Source: Candidatus Zhuqueibacterota bacterium RBG_16_48_16 (GTDB lineage: Bacteria; Zhuqueibacterota; Zhuqueibacteria; Residuimicrobiales; Sediminimicrobiaceae). Taken from it: a stretch of 12,216 bases of DNA. Where the stretch lies: NCBI GenBank assembly GCA_001771235.1, contig METF01000191.1, positions 1 through 12,216 of the forward strand. Direction: 5' to 3'. The notes below the pieces were generated by a model that had not been told where the DNA came from, did not search any database, and worked only from the letters and a program-made list of their open reading frames with translations. This document shows, piece by piece, positions 1 through 6,214 of this stretch (position 1 is its first letter; each line of letters begins with the position of its first letter). A program made the translations under genes and the position numbers.

Positions 1-173
1 ACCGCGACGAAAGACAGGCCGTAATAGTGGGCAAGCTCCCTCACCTGAAAGCCGTCGCGAATGGTGATCAACAGGTCATAGTCCCGCTTTTGGAGCTCGC
101 AAATAATCGGATAAAAAAAAGGCACATGCGGCGAATTGTCCAGATCGATCCATATTTTTTTCACAGGATTCAT
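1..173 (-). CDS. DUF354 family protein, N-terminal fragment (cut by window edge)
   Basis: Reading the minus strand from ATG at 173 gives 57 residues that stay open to the left edge. They begin MNPVKKIWIDLDNSPHVPFF and continue through YPIICELQKRDYDLLITIRD. This is the characteristic start of DUF354 proteins, which have a GT-B-like fold related to UDP-GlcNAc 2-epimerases and glycosyltransferases and often sit in surface-polysaccharide loci. The IWIDLDNSPHVPFF block and the 'LLITIRDGFQV' strand are the recognisable parts. The biochemical reaction of the family is not firmly established. There is no clear Shine-Dalgarno sequence ahead of the ATG. The upstream bases belong to a 113-base tandem repeat that separates this gene from the deacetylase, so it may be translated from that leader. 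It is probably the ninth gene of the exopolysaccharide operon. The family call is from memory of the N-terminal signature only. Confidence 0.72.
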   Translation of the reverse strand, partial: MNPVKKIWIDLDNSPHVPFFYPIICELQKRDYDLLITIRDGFQVRELAHYYGLSFVA

Positions 174-177
174 CTTT

Positions 178-391
178 TGGAGTTTTTGCTTTCCGGTTTG
201 TAGTTCAGCCTTCAGGCTGGTTAGCAAGCTAAAGCTTGAACTACGAGCTAAAATGTGTCGATTTGAAAAACATCGTCAGAATTAATCCTATGGAGCTTTT
301 GCCTTCTAGTTTGTAGTTCCGTCTTCAGGCTGGTCGGCAAGCTAAAGCTTGAACTACGAGCTAAAATGTGTTAATTTAGAAAATGTCGCCA
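178..391. repeat. Two diverged tandem copies of a ~101-base unit (113-base period) with internal inverted repeat
   Basis: Copy 1 spans about 178-278 and copy 2 about 291-391, with a constant offset of 113. I count about 15 differences over 101 positions (roughly 85% identity), and the block from 224 to 258 matches 337-371 exactly. Each copy holds a palindromic core: GTAGTTC (200-206; 313-319) faces GAACTAC (238-244; 351-357), enclosing a small GCC-TTCA-GGC hairpin in copy 1. The right end of copy 2 lies inside the deacetylase reading frame and supplies its stop codon. The left end of copy 1 lies about 5 bases from the ATG of the DUF354 gene. It could be a tandem duplication of the gene's 3' end, or two insertions of a dispersed palindromic (REP/MITE-like) element. 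The palindromic core favours the second, the constant 113-base offset the first. Confidence 0.85.
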
Positions 392-1274
392 CCTCTTTGG
401 GCAAAGCCTGCCAGAAACGCCCGTCATATTTCTCCCGGACATAATCCAGAAATTCCAGGTAAAAAGTCGCGGGGTACTCTTCCATCGACTCCTCCTTGCC
501 ATTAAATAACATGTAATCCGGATGGGTGTTAATCAGCAGCATGCCGCCTCGTTCCGCCACCCAGTCCAATTTTTGCCTCCATATTTTCGGGCCTTTTTCT
601 TGCATGATAATGAACAAAGTGAAATCCTGGGGGACGGTATAGGGCATCTCGATATAGCCGATGCGATTCCCCTTGCGCGGGACGTAGAATGGAAAAATCG
701 TACCCACGCCGTCGGATTGGGGCTCAAAGGGATCGGTGTCAAAGGTGGAGAGGTCGTATTCGACATCCAGCTCGCCCAGCCATTCCAGGTTGTGGTGCAT
801 GGCCGGCGAACGAAATCCGACCGCCTGCCATTGTCGAAGATAGCCGTTTATTTTCTTTGCCCTCTCATCGAAAATCTTTTTAGACGAAAACAGCTTGCCG
901 TCGTGGTACAAGCCGTGCACGCCGACTTCATGGCCATTTGCCGTCAACGTCTGCCGCAGCAGCGGATCATCCGCGTAGCGCTCCGGCACAAAATTAAAGG
1001 AAGAGGCAAAGCCGCGCTGCTGTTCCAGACGCATCAATTCCGCGCAGCGGCTCTGGCCCTTGGCTGTTTCCACGTCGTGGGTCAGCACCAGGGCGAACTG
1101 CCTGCCATCCGGCCAGCCCTGCCAATGGCGCGGCGGTTTGTCGCTGCCCGGGTAGATGGGCCAGATATTTTCATATCTCCTTTTTTGCACGGCGACGAGC
1201 TTTCTTCTCACCGCGATCTGCAGTAAACGAGGCATGAGGGGTTTGAGAAAATAGAATAATCGGCGAAGCTTCAT
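354..1274 (-). CDS. Polysaccharide deacetylase, NodB-homology (carbohydrate esterase 4) type
   Basis: A 306-residue protein that probably removes acetyl groups from N-acetylated sugars during exopolysaccharide assembly. The NodB motifs are visible: THDVE at 65-69 (catalytic/metal Asp67, in place of the common TFDD), HGLYH at 120-124 (metal-binding His120 and His124), GFRSPA at 153-158, and LLINTHPDY at 246-254 (His251). There is no signal peptide; the N-terminus is basic (MKLRRLFYFLKPLMPRLL) and could be a membrane-associating helix, so the enzyme is likely cytoplasmic or at the inner face. ATG at 1274 is preceded by AGAGGAAAAG at good spacing. It starts 14 bases after the stop of the FemAB-like gene, so the two are co-transcribed. 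The last nine or so residues (FSKLTHFSS) and the TAG stop are encoded by copy 2 of the tandem repeat, so the native C-terminus may have been replaced. FemAB-like plus deacetylase pairs are typical of exopolysaccharide loci, including exosortase-linked ones, but no exosortase is seen here. Confidence 0.88.
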   Translation of the reverse strand: MKLRRLFYFLKPLMPRLLQIAVRRKLVAVQKRRYENIWPIYPGSDKPPRHWQGWPDGRQFALVLTHDVETAKGQSRCAELMRLEQQRGFASSFNFVPERYADDPLLRQTLTANGHEVGVHGLYHDGKLFSSKKIFDERAKKINGYLRQWQAVGFRSPAMHHNLEWLGELDVEYDLSTFDTDPFEPQSDGVGTIFPFYVPRKGNRIGYIEMPYTVPQDFTLFIIMQEKGPKIWRQKLDWVAERGGMLLINTHPDYMLFNGKEESMEEYPATFYLEFLDYVREKYDGRFWQALPKEVATFSKLTHFSS

Positions 1275-1288
1275 AAAAATCTTTTCCT

Positions 1289-2323
1289 CTAGGCCACGTG
1301 CGGGTAAAGCAATTTCCCGCTCAACTTCAAAACCGGCATTGGCAGATTGCGAAAAAGTACATTGTACCAGCCCTGTTCCTTGTTTTGTTCGGTCACAAAC
1401 TCTTTCAAGCGAAAATCATATTTATAATAATAAATCTCCTTCTCCTCTGTCCCCCAGCCAAGCTTGAAATCTCGCAGTCCCTCATTCAAGACTTCGGTTT
1501 TGCCAAAATCAAACAGGGCGTAACCCTCTTTCGCATAGTGTTGAATCGCATCCCACATCACCAGGTTGTTGGCGCGCAGGTGCTGATAGCTCATGTCCGA
1601 GGCGCCGTATTTGTATATCACCCGGTTGCCAAAATGAAAATAAACGGCGCTGGCGACCGTTCTATGGTTATACCTGGCCGCAACAATCGAACCGAGACCT
1701 TTTTCCAGAATAAAATGGCGGATGGCCTCAAAAAAATAGCGCGGCTGCGGCGGCAGTCCGTGTTTCCTGCGCGTCAGGCAATTCAGCGTATAAAAGTCCA
1801 TAAGCGTCTTGTCCGAATTGTCAAAAACGATCTCGAGGTTTTGGCTTAAGGCCTTTTTGATGTTGCGTTTTGTATTGCTGCGAAAGGAATTGTATAGAGA
1901 ATCCGTGTCGGGCGTCAGCGGTAACAGGTGCTGCAAGTACCGGGTAGAAGACGGATGATTGCCAAAGTACTCCCGCCCTCCGCGCCACTCGACGGATTTT
2001 ACATGAAACTCATCTATTCTCGCCAAAACCCTGTCGATGCCATCGGCGCTCAAATTCCCCAATGGCGGACAAAAATCGGTAAAGGGCAATGAAACCATTC
2101 GCCTTCCCGTCAGCCGGCTGGGCACGAGCATCAAGGGAATAACGAATGAAACCCCGCTATTCTCTCTGCCAATGAGATAGTGTGGCGTATAACGGTAAGC
2201 GTGATGAAGAACTTTGGCCCAATGGGAGGTATGGAAAAAGGTATAATGTGACATTGACAGGACAATTTCGTCCCACCCCTTGCAGGCAACAGGGTCGACA
2301 CATTCAAGCTCAACCAAATTCAT
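1289..2323 (-). CDS. FemAB-like / BioF2-like GNAT acyltransferase
   Basis: A 344-residue protein of the FemAB-related, BioF2-like acetyltransferase group common in capsule and exopolysaccharide loci. It likely transfers an acyl or aminoacyl group to a sugar or cell-wall precursor in the cytoplasm; the substrate cannot be read from the sequence. The order is an N-terminal GNAT-like half (FHTSHWAKVLHHAYRYTP around 30-47), a basic segment SFRSNTKRNIKKA at 146-158 typical of the second half, then AARYNHRTVASAVYFHFG at 215-232, a conserved ANNLVMWDAI at 251-260, and FDFGKTE at 271-277 followed by LRDFKLGWG. Length is normal for the family. No signal peptide or membrane segment is seen. ATG at 2323 lacks a strong ribosome-binding site. 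It follows the acetyltransferase gene by 65 bases and precedes the deacetylase by 14, consistent with one operon. Confidence 0.82.
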   Translation of the reverse strand: MNLVELECVDPVACKGWDEIVLSMSHYTFFHTSHWAKVLHHAYRYTPHYLIGRENSGVSFVIPLMLVPSRLTGRRMVSLPFTDFCPPLGNLSADGIDRVLARIDEFHVKSVEWRGGREYFGNHPSSTRYLQHLLPLTPDTDSLYNSFRSNTKRNIKKALSQNLEIVFDNSDKTLMDFYTLNCLTRRKHGLPPQPRYFFEAIRHFILEKGLGSIVAARYNHRTVASAVYFHFGNRVIYKYGASDMSYQHLRANNLVMWDAIQHYAKEGYALFDFGKTEVLNEGLRDFKLGWGTEEKEIYYYKYDFRLKEFVTEQNKEQGWYNVLFRNLPMPVLKLSGKLLYPHVA

Positions 2324-2388
2324 CTGGATATTTTACAACACTTTCTGTAAAAAAGTTAGGGGTCAGCATATTGGGTTTTCTTCAAGTA

Positions 2389-2859
2389 TTATTGTTTTTT
2401 CAAAATTCGTGCCGGATTTCCCGCCACAACCGTATTTGCGGGAACATCTTTTGTCACCACGCTGCCCGCGCCCACGATGGCATTTTCGCCGATGGTTATG
2501 CCACAAAGAATCGTGGCGCTCGAGCCGACCGATGCGCCTTGCTTGACCAGGGTCGGTACGCAAACCCAGTCCTCTTCCGTTTGCAATTGACCGCTCTCGT
2601 TTACCGAGCGGGGGTATTTGTCGTTGATGAAGGTGACGTTGTGGCCGATGAAACAATTGTCTTCGATGGTCACTCCCTCACATATAAAGGTGTGGCTGGA
2701 AATCTTGCAATTCCTGCCGATTCGGGCACCTTTTTGAATTTCAATAAAAGCGCCGATTTTGCTGTTGTCGCCAATCTCACAACCGTAAAGGTTGACAAAA
2801 TCAAAGATCCTGACATTCGCGCCGAGCTTGACGTCGGGGGCAATTTTTTGATGGCTCAT
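2389..2859 (-). CDS. Left-handed beta-helix sugar N-acetyltransferase (WbpD/WlbB/QdtC-like)
   Basis: A 156-residue hexapeptide-repeat acyltransferase that should form a trimer and transfer acetyl from acetyl-CoA to an amino sugar nucleotide. Hexapeptide turns run from about residue 13 (LGANVRIFDFVNLYG, CEIGDNSKIGAFIEI, ARIGRNCKI) through GVTIEDNCFIGHNVTF. The insertion loop INDKYPRS (78-85) interrupts the helix and is typical of the 3-N-acetyltransferases WbpD/WlbB and FdtC/QdtC. Turns resume at ASVGSSATILCGITIGENAIVGAGSVVTKDVP and close with the usual AGNPARIL tail (146-153). The likely product is a 3-acetamido or di-acetamido sugar nucleotide for the polymer. The matching aminotransferase and dehydrogenase genes are not in the window, so the exact sugar is unknown. 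ATG at 2859 has a modest GGGATCG ribosome-binding site. An 89-base gap separates it from the transposase-like gene upstream. Confidence 0.87.
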   Translation of the reverse strand: MSHQKIAPDVKLGANVRIFDFVNLYGCEIGDNSKIGAFIEIQKGARIGRNCKISSHTFICEGVTIEDNCFIGHNVTFINDKYPRSVNESGQLQTEEDWVCVPTLVKQGASVGSSATILCGITIGENAIVGAGSVVTKDVPANTVVAGNPARILKKQ

Positions 2860-2948
2860 TTTCGATCCCGTATTGGTTTGTCCGTTTGGTTTAGAGGATG
2901 GTTGAATTCGAGATAATATAGAAATTTATTTCACTTCACCAAATGGAT

Positions 2949-3767
2949 TTACTCATGACGGGAAGAGCCGTTCTTTTTCCCGGACTTGAAATGGTAGCGA
3001 TGGTACAATGCCTGGCGAATCTCGAGAAAACCTTCGCTGCGGTTCAGCTCGGGATTAGAGCCGTAAATCTCGTTGAAATAGAGCAAAATGGCCATCAGTC
3101 GATGCAGGTGTTTATTGACCTCGCTTATTTTTATCCTGGCGATAATTCTTTCGGTATCGTCCTTGACATAATAGCGGACCATTTGCTCATACCACTTTTT
3201 TTCCACCTCTGGCAGCTCCGAGTAAAAGTCCTTCAGCGCGTCGATGACGATTTTCAATTGTTTGACTTTGGTAAAATTGGCGAAAAAATTCGAGAGATCG
3301 GCTGAGGACAAAAGACTATCGTTGCGTTCGTCATCTTTTGGCTGTAGCCGCTTGACGATTTCGGCGCGCTCTTCTATGGATGCCTTTCGAGCATATTTTA
3401 GCAGCTTGTCGCGCTGATCGGTTAATGCTTGTGTTTCCACGATTATTTCTCCTAAATTTTTTAAGCCCAATGCATAACAAACTCGAAGATCGAAATTCAG
3501 ATTGGCGATGAGCTCTTCATCCGACCAATCAAAAAGAAGCTTCATGATCTCCAGACCCATATAAATGGATAGGGGTATTCCTTCTTCATTCTCTTTTACG
3601 AATATTTGGGATATCACCTTCCTGTCCATTTGACTAAAAATTCTTTTGTGAAATTCCTCAGCCCAGCTCCGTTTCAAGCTCTCTTTGAGCCGTAAAGGAA
3701 GTAATTCAACCATGCTTGGATACCGTTGTCCAGGGGCGGTAGAGTTCCTTTCGGTTATGTCGCTCAT
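2949..3767 (-). CDS. IS1182-like transposase-related protein lacking the catalytic core (remnant or repurposed)
   Basis: From ATG at 3767 it encodes 272 residues. An upstream TTG at 3839 would add 24 residues and overlap the sugar transferase, but lacks support. Residues 40-102 (HKRIFSQMDRKVISQIF, then GIPLSIYMGLEIMKLLF, WSDEELIANLNFDLRVCYALG) resemble the DUF772 N-terminal domain of IS1182/IS5-type transposases. Residues 148-260 (RNDSLLSSADLSNFF, KVKQLKIVIDALKDFYSELP, KISEVNKHLHRLMAILL, ALYHRYHF) resemble the linker that in those transposases carries 'MDST' and leads to the DDE core. The segment that normally lies between them (an 'SDRTLxxFR' block) seems deleted, and the DDE core itself is absent: the protein ends at KSGKKNGSSRHE. 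The reading frame is intact with no frameshift, and it sits in the operon between the sugar transferase (56 bases upstream) and the acetyltransferase. It is unlikely to transpose anything. It may be a decaying fragment or a DNA-binding protein kept for another job. Family resemblance is from memory of the motif pattern. Confidence 0.6.
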   Translation of the reverse strand: MSDITERNSTAPGQRYPSMVELLPLRLKESLKRSWAEEFHKRIFSQMDRKVISQIFVKENEEGIPLSIYMGLEIMKLLFDWSDEELIANLNFDLRVCYALGLKNLGEIIVETQALTDQRDKLLKYARKASIEERAEIVKRLQPKDDERNDSLLSSADLSNFFANFTKVKQLKIVIDALKDFYSELPEVEKKWYEQMVRYYVKDDTERIIARIKISEVNKHLHRLMAILLYFNEIYGSNPELNRSEGFLEIRQALYHRYHFKSGKKNGSSRHE

Positions 3768-3823
3768 TATCGGCGGGTTTCCTTCTTGTTGTACGATTTG
3801 CTTCCTGCGGTTCTTTCTTCCAT

Positions 3824-5032
3824 TTATTTTCCGCCCCAAATCTGCTCCACTATTGCCGGCACGGTTTTGAGCAGGATTTTTGTATCCTGGGAAAATGAGT
3901 TTTTCCGCGAATAAGAAACATCCAGGCGCATCATTTCCTTAAAGGTCGTTTTGTTTTTACCGTTTACCTGCCAGGAACCGGTCATGCCGGGCAGGACATC
4001 GAACCTTTTGTTGTGCCACAGGTCGAAATCTTTTGCTTCATAGGGCAGGCACGGCCGCGGCCCGACCAGACTCATCTCGCCGTTCAGCACGTTCAGCAGT
4101 TGCGGCAGCTCATCCAGGCTGGAGCGCCGCAGCAGGCCGCCGAAGGGTATGATACGCGGATCTTTTTTGTCGTCCAATTTGGTCATCGGCTCGTCCGAGC
4201 GCATGAGGTTTTGCAGGTAATCCTGATGAACAGCCGTATCGGCGCCGAGGTGCATGGTGCGAAATTTGTACATTTTAAACGGCTTTCCTTTGTAGCCCAT
4301 GCGTTCCTGCCGGTAAAAGACCGGCCCTTTTGAAACCAGTTTTATCAACAGGGAAACGCACAGGAAAAGTGGCGATAACAGGAGCAGGCCGACTGTAGCG
4401 CCGCACACGTCCACGGCCCTTTTCCAAAATTCCGGCGGACGCGCATACACGTCCGCCAGATCCGGAATGTCTTTTTCAGAAGTATTTTCCAGGTCATTAT
4501 TCATTTGCTTTAATGTGCTGCGAGAAAGAGGGTAGACATTTTCCGGCAGGCCGTCCGAAACCAGCGCAGCCCGGGATGTTGGCCTTTTATCCTTATCCGG
4601 TTCCCCCCTGCCGGACGGTAAAGACACTTTACCATCCGGACTCGGGTAGGTTAGAACCCGGTATTTCACGGGTATCTCGGTTTTGGATAAGGTCAGGATG
4701 ATATCCTGGGCAAATCTATGTCCTCCTTCATGAGGAGTTTCAGGCATAAAAACGCCGATGTTATCATCATCCAGCCAGCCAACGACATCCGTAATCCGTG
4801 TCCTGGTTCTTAGCAGGCGTATCACGGATATAATCCGGCTGAGCTTGTTCTTTATCGGCGCGAAATGAAACACGGCCAGTGTAAAATAATGGCTGTTGCG
4901 CTCCACTCGCGCTCTTTCTCTTTCGAGAATGATTTTAAATTCTTTTTGCGAGTAAATTCCTCCCAAGCTTGTTATTGGATCAAAGGCACGTCCGTTGTTA
5001 TGGCGCCTCTGATAAATGGTGAATATACTCAT
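3824..5032 (-). CDS. Initiating sugar transferase (WcaJ/polyprenyl glycosylphosphotransferase) fused to a degenerate GGDEF domain
   Basis: A 402-residue protein in two parts. The C-terminal part (about 200-397) is a bacterial sugar transferase. It has a membrane-entering helix (CGATVGLLLLSPLFLCVSLL, 210-229), then PVFYRQERMGYKGKPF, the KFRTM motif (256-260), RRSSLDELPQLLNVL (302-316), MSLVGPRP (320-327) and LPGMTGSWQVNGKN (347-360). This enzyme moves a sugar-1-phosphate from a nucleotide sugar to undecaprenyl phosphate, the first step of repeat-unit synthesis at the inner membrane. It has the short monotopic core, not the five-helix WbaP/WcaJ form. The N-terminal part (about 23-130) follows a GGDEF-like pattern (GIYSQKEFKIILERERARVE, then DVVGWLDDDNIGVFMPET). 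However, the GG(D/E)EF site reads DDDNI (88-92), so it cannot be an active diguanylate cyclase. A Pro/Ser/Lys-rich linker (130-195) joins them. ATG at 5032 has a strong AAGGAG six bases upstream. It starts 42 bases after the ATPase gene. Confidence 0.9.
   Translation of the reverse strand: MSIFTIYQRRHNNGRAFDPITSLGGIYSQKEFKIILERERARVERNSHYFTLAVFHFAPIKNKLSRIISVIRLLRTRTRITDVVGWLDDDNIGVFMPETPHEGGHRFAQDIILTLSKTEIPVKYRVLTYPSPDGKVSLPSGRGEPDKDKRPTSRAALVSDGLPENVYPLSRSTLKQMNNDLENTSEKDIPDLADVYARPPEFWKRAVDVCGATVGLLLLSPLFLCVSLLIKLVSKGPVFYRQERMGYKGKPFKMYKFRTMHLGADTAVHQDYLQNLMRSDEPMTKLDDKKDPRIIPFGGLLRRSSLDELPQLLNVLNGEMSLVGPRPCLPYEAKDFDLWHNKRFDVLPGMTGSWQVNGKNKTTFKEMMRLDVSYSRKNSFSQDTKILLKTVPAIVEQIWGGK
4611..4639 (-). 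other. Strong hairpin inside the sugar-transferase coding sequence
   Basis: The arm CCGGACGGTAAAG (4611-4623) faces CTTTACCATCCGG (4627-4639) across a 3-base loop. Twelve of 13 positions are complementary, and in the transcript the odd position is a G-U pair, so the mRNA can form a 13-bp stem. It falls on codons for about residues 132-141, in the linker between the GGDEF-like and transferase domains. No T-run follows, so it is not a normal intrinsic terminator. Confidence 0.6.
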
Positions 5033-5036
5033 TCAT

Positions 5037-5045
5037 TTCTCCTTG
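5037..5045 (-). promoter_or_regulatory. Strong ribosome-binding site for the sugar transferase
   Basis: The minus strand reads CAAGGAGAAATGAATG. AAGGAG is six bases from the ATG at 5032. A second ATG at 5036 in another frame is only two bases from it, which is too close. This is the clearest Shine-Dalgarno in the operon and fixes the start of the transferase. Confidence 0.7.
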
Positions 5046-5074
5046 TTGCCGTGCAAAAGTTGCGTAGTGAATGA

Positions 5075-6208
5075 TCAGATTTTTCGATAAAGCCAGTCCG
5101 GAATAGGGTACTGTCGTTTGTTCAAAACGCCGCCGAGGACGTTCACACCTGACAGCTCCAATAACCGCCTGGCGTCGCGTACAGCATGCCAGCGCGTTTT
5201 TCCCGCTCTAACGACCAGGACGACCGCGTCACAAAGCTTGCAAAGGGATATTCCCTCCGGCGATTCCAGCAGGGGAGGTATGTCAATAAAAACCGTGTGG
5301 AACTGGTCTTTTGCATACTGCAGCAGAAACGAAAACTTTTCCACTTCCGACGACGTGAATGAAGCCTTTCTTTCCCGGCCAATGGGCACCAGCCTGAGCG
5401 TTGAGGAAACGGAACGGGAAACGAATTGAAACGGCATCATGTTGTCGATAATCTCGGTCAAGCCGGGGGATCGTTTCACGCCAAAATTTGTATGAAGGGA
5501 AGGCCGGTGCAATTGCGCGTCGATCAGCAAAATGCCGGAGCCTTTTCTGGTTATTTCTCCCTGGGGCTCGGAGATGCCTTGCAGATGTTTTTCCAATTGA
5601 TCGTGTCCCATCTGCATTCCCGATGCCAGCGTGGCAAACACGCTTGCAAGAGTCGAAGTGCCCTCTCCGGAAACGGCGCTGGTAATGCCGATGATTTTTT
5701 TATTACCGTGAATGGCGGATAATTTGGCGATAATCTTGTGCGCGTCGTTCAGCAGCTCGCTTATTTTGTTTTTTTGTGTGTTCAAGTCCGTACGGCGGTT
5801 GGCCAGGCTGAAAACTCCTGAATTCATCAATTTGCCGCTCGTTTGACGGTCGTCGCTAGTCTCAAGGCTAAGCTCATCATATTCCTCATGAACATTCGGT
5901 ACATCGACATGATTTCTCGCCATCGGTTTTTCGCTGTCTCCCACCTCTTTATTTATTAAAGCGCGGTTATTTTTTATCATATATGCAAACCGGGGCATCT
6001 CATCCGCTTCGATCCGCTTGTCAGCCGGGGTTTCGACGGGAATATCGACACATTCCCCCACCTCGTAGGTTGGATAGTTGTCGTAATCACCAAAATAGGG
6101 GCCCTTGCCGGTAAAGCTCGGTTTTCCATTTCCGCCCGAAAACGATAGATTATTTATGTTGATTGTGTGCTGATACATTTTTCCTGCCTCTCGAGTTTGC
6201 TGATCCAT
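5075..6208 (-). CDS. CpsD/BY-kinase-like P-loop ATPase with altered Walker A, partner of the chain-length protein
   Basis: A 377-residue MinD/ParA-type P-loop protein of the CpsD/CapB class, which partners the Wzz-like protein to control polymer synthesis. The ATPase domain is about 168-377: KKIIGITSAVSGEGTSTLAS contains the Walker A region (177-186), ILLIDAQLHRPSLH (226-239) is the Walker A' motif, and TVFIDIPPLLESPEG (305-319) is Walker B with Asp309. Two features are odd. The invariant Walker A lysine is Thr184 (GEGTST in place of GEGKST). In addition, there is no C-terminal tyrosine cluster, only two tyrosines in RQYPIPDWLYRKI. It may bind nucleotide weakly or act structurally, so calling it a tyrosine kinase would be unsafe. 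Residues 1-150 are polar, low in recognisable motifs and rich in Asp, Glu, Asn and Pro. ATG at 6208 lies six bases after the Wzz-like stop. A second in-frame ATG (residue 11, 6178) has a better GAGAGG site and may be the true start. Confidence 0.85.
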   Translation of the reverse strand: MDQQTREAGKMYQHTININNLSFSGGNGKPSFTGKGPYFGDYDNYPTYEVGECVDIPVETPADKRIEADEMPRFAYMIKNNRALINKEVGDSEKPMARNHVDVPNVHEEYDELSLETSDDRQTSGKLMNSGVFSLANRRTDLNTQKNKISELLNDAHKIIAKLSAIHGNKKIIGITSAVSGEGTSTLASVFATLASGMQMGHDQLEKHLQGISEPQGEITRKGSGILLIDAQLHRPSLHTNFGVKRSPGLTEIIDNMMPFQFVSRSVSSTLRLVPIGRERKASFTSSEVEKFSFLLQYAKDQFHTVFIDIPPLLESPEGISLCKLCDAVVLVVRAGKTRWHAVRDARRLLELSGVNVLGGVLNKRQYPIPDWLYRKI

Positions 6209-6214
6209 ATCGAC

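Noticed and set aside
522..1226. Long plus-strand reading frame opposite the deacetylase.
   Set aside because: It is the antisense shadow of a gene with clear NodB motifs and shows no recognisable domain.
2182..2916. Plus-strand reading frame spanning the FemAB-like and acetyltransferase genes.
   Set aside because: It crosses the real intergenic gap in antisense and has no family signature; shadow frame.
2905..2945. Possible sigma-70 promoter ahead of the acetyltransferase: TTTGGT and TATATT 17 bases apart on the minus strand.
   Set aside because: The -35 hexamer matches poorly and the region is AT-rich, so chance is a good explanation.
3768..3839. Extended TTG start for the transposase-like protein that overlaps the sugar transferase.
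   Set aside because: It is a TTG with no ribosome-binding site and overlaps the upstream gene; the ATG at 3767 is more likely.
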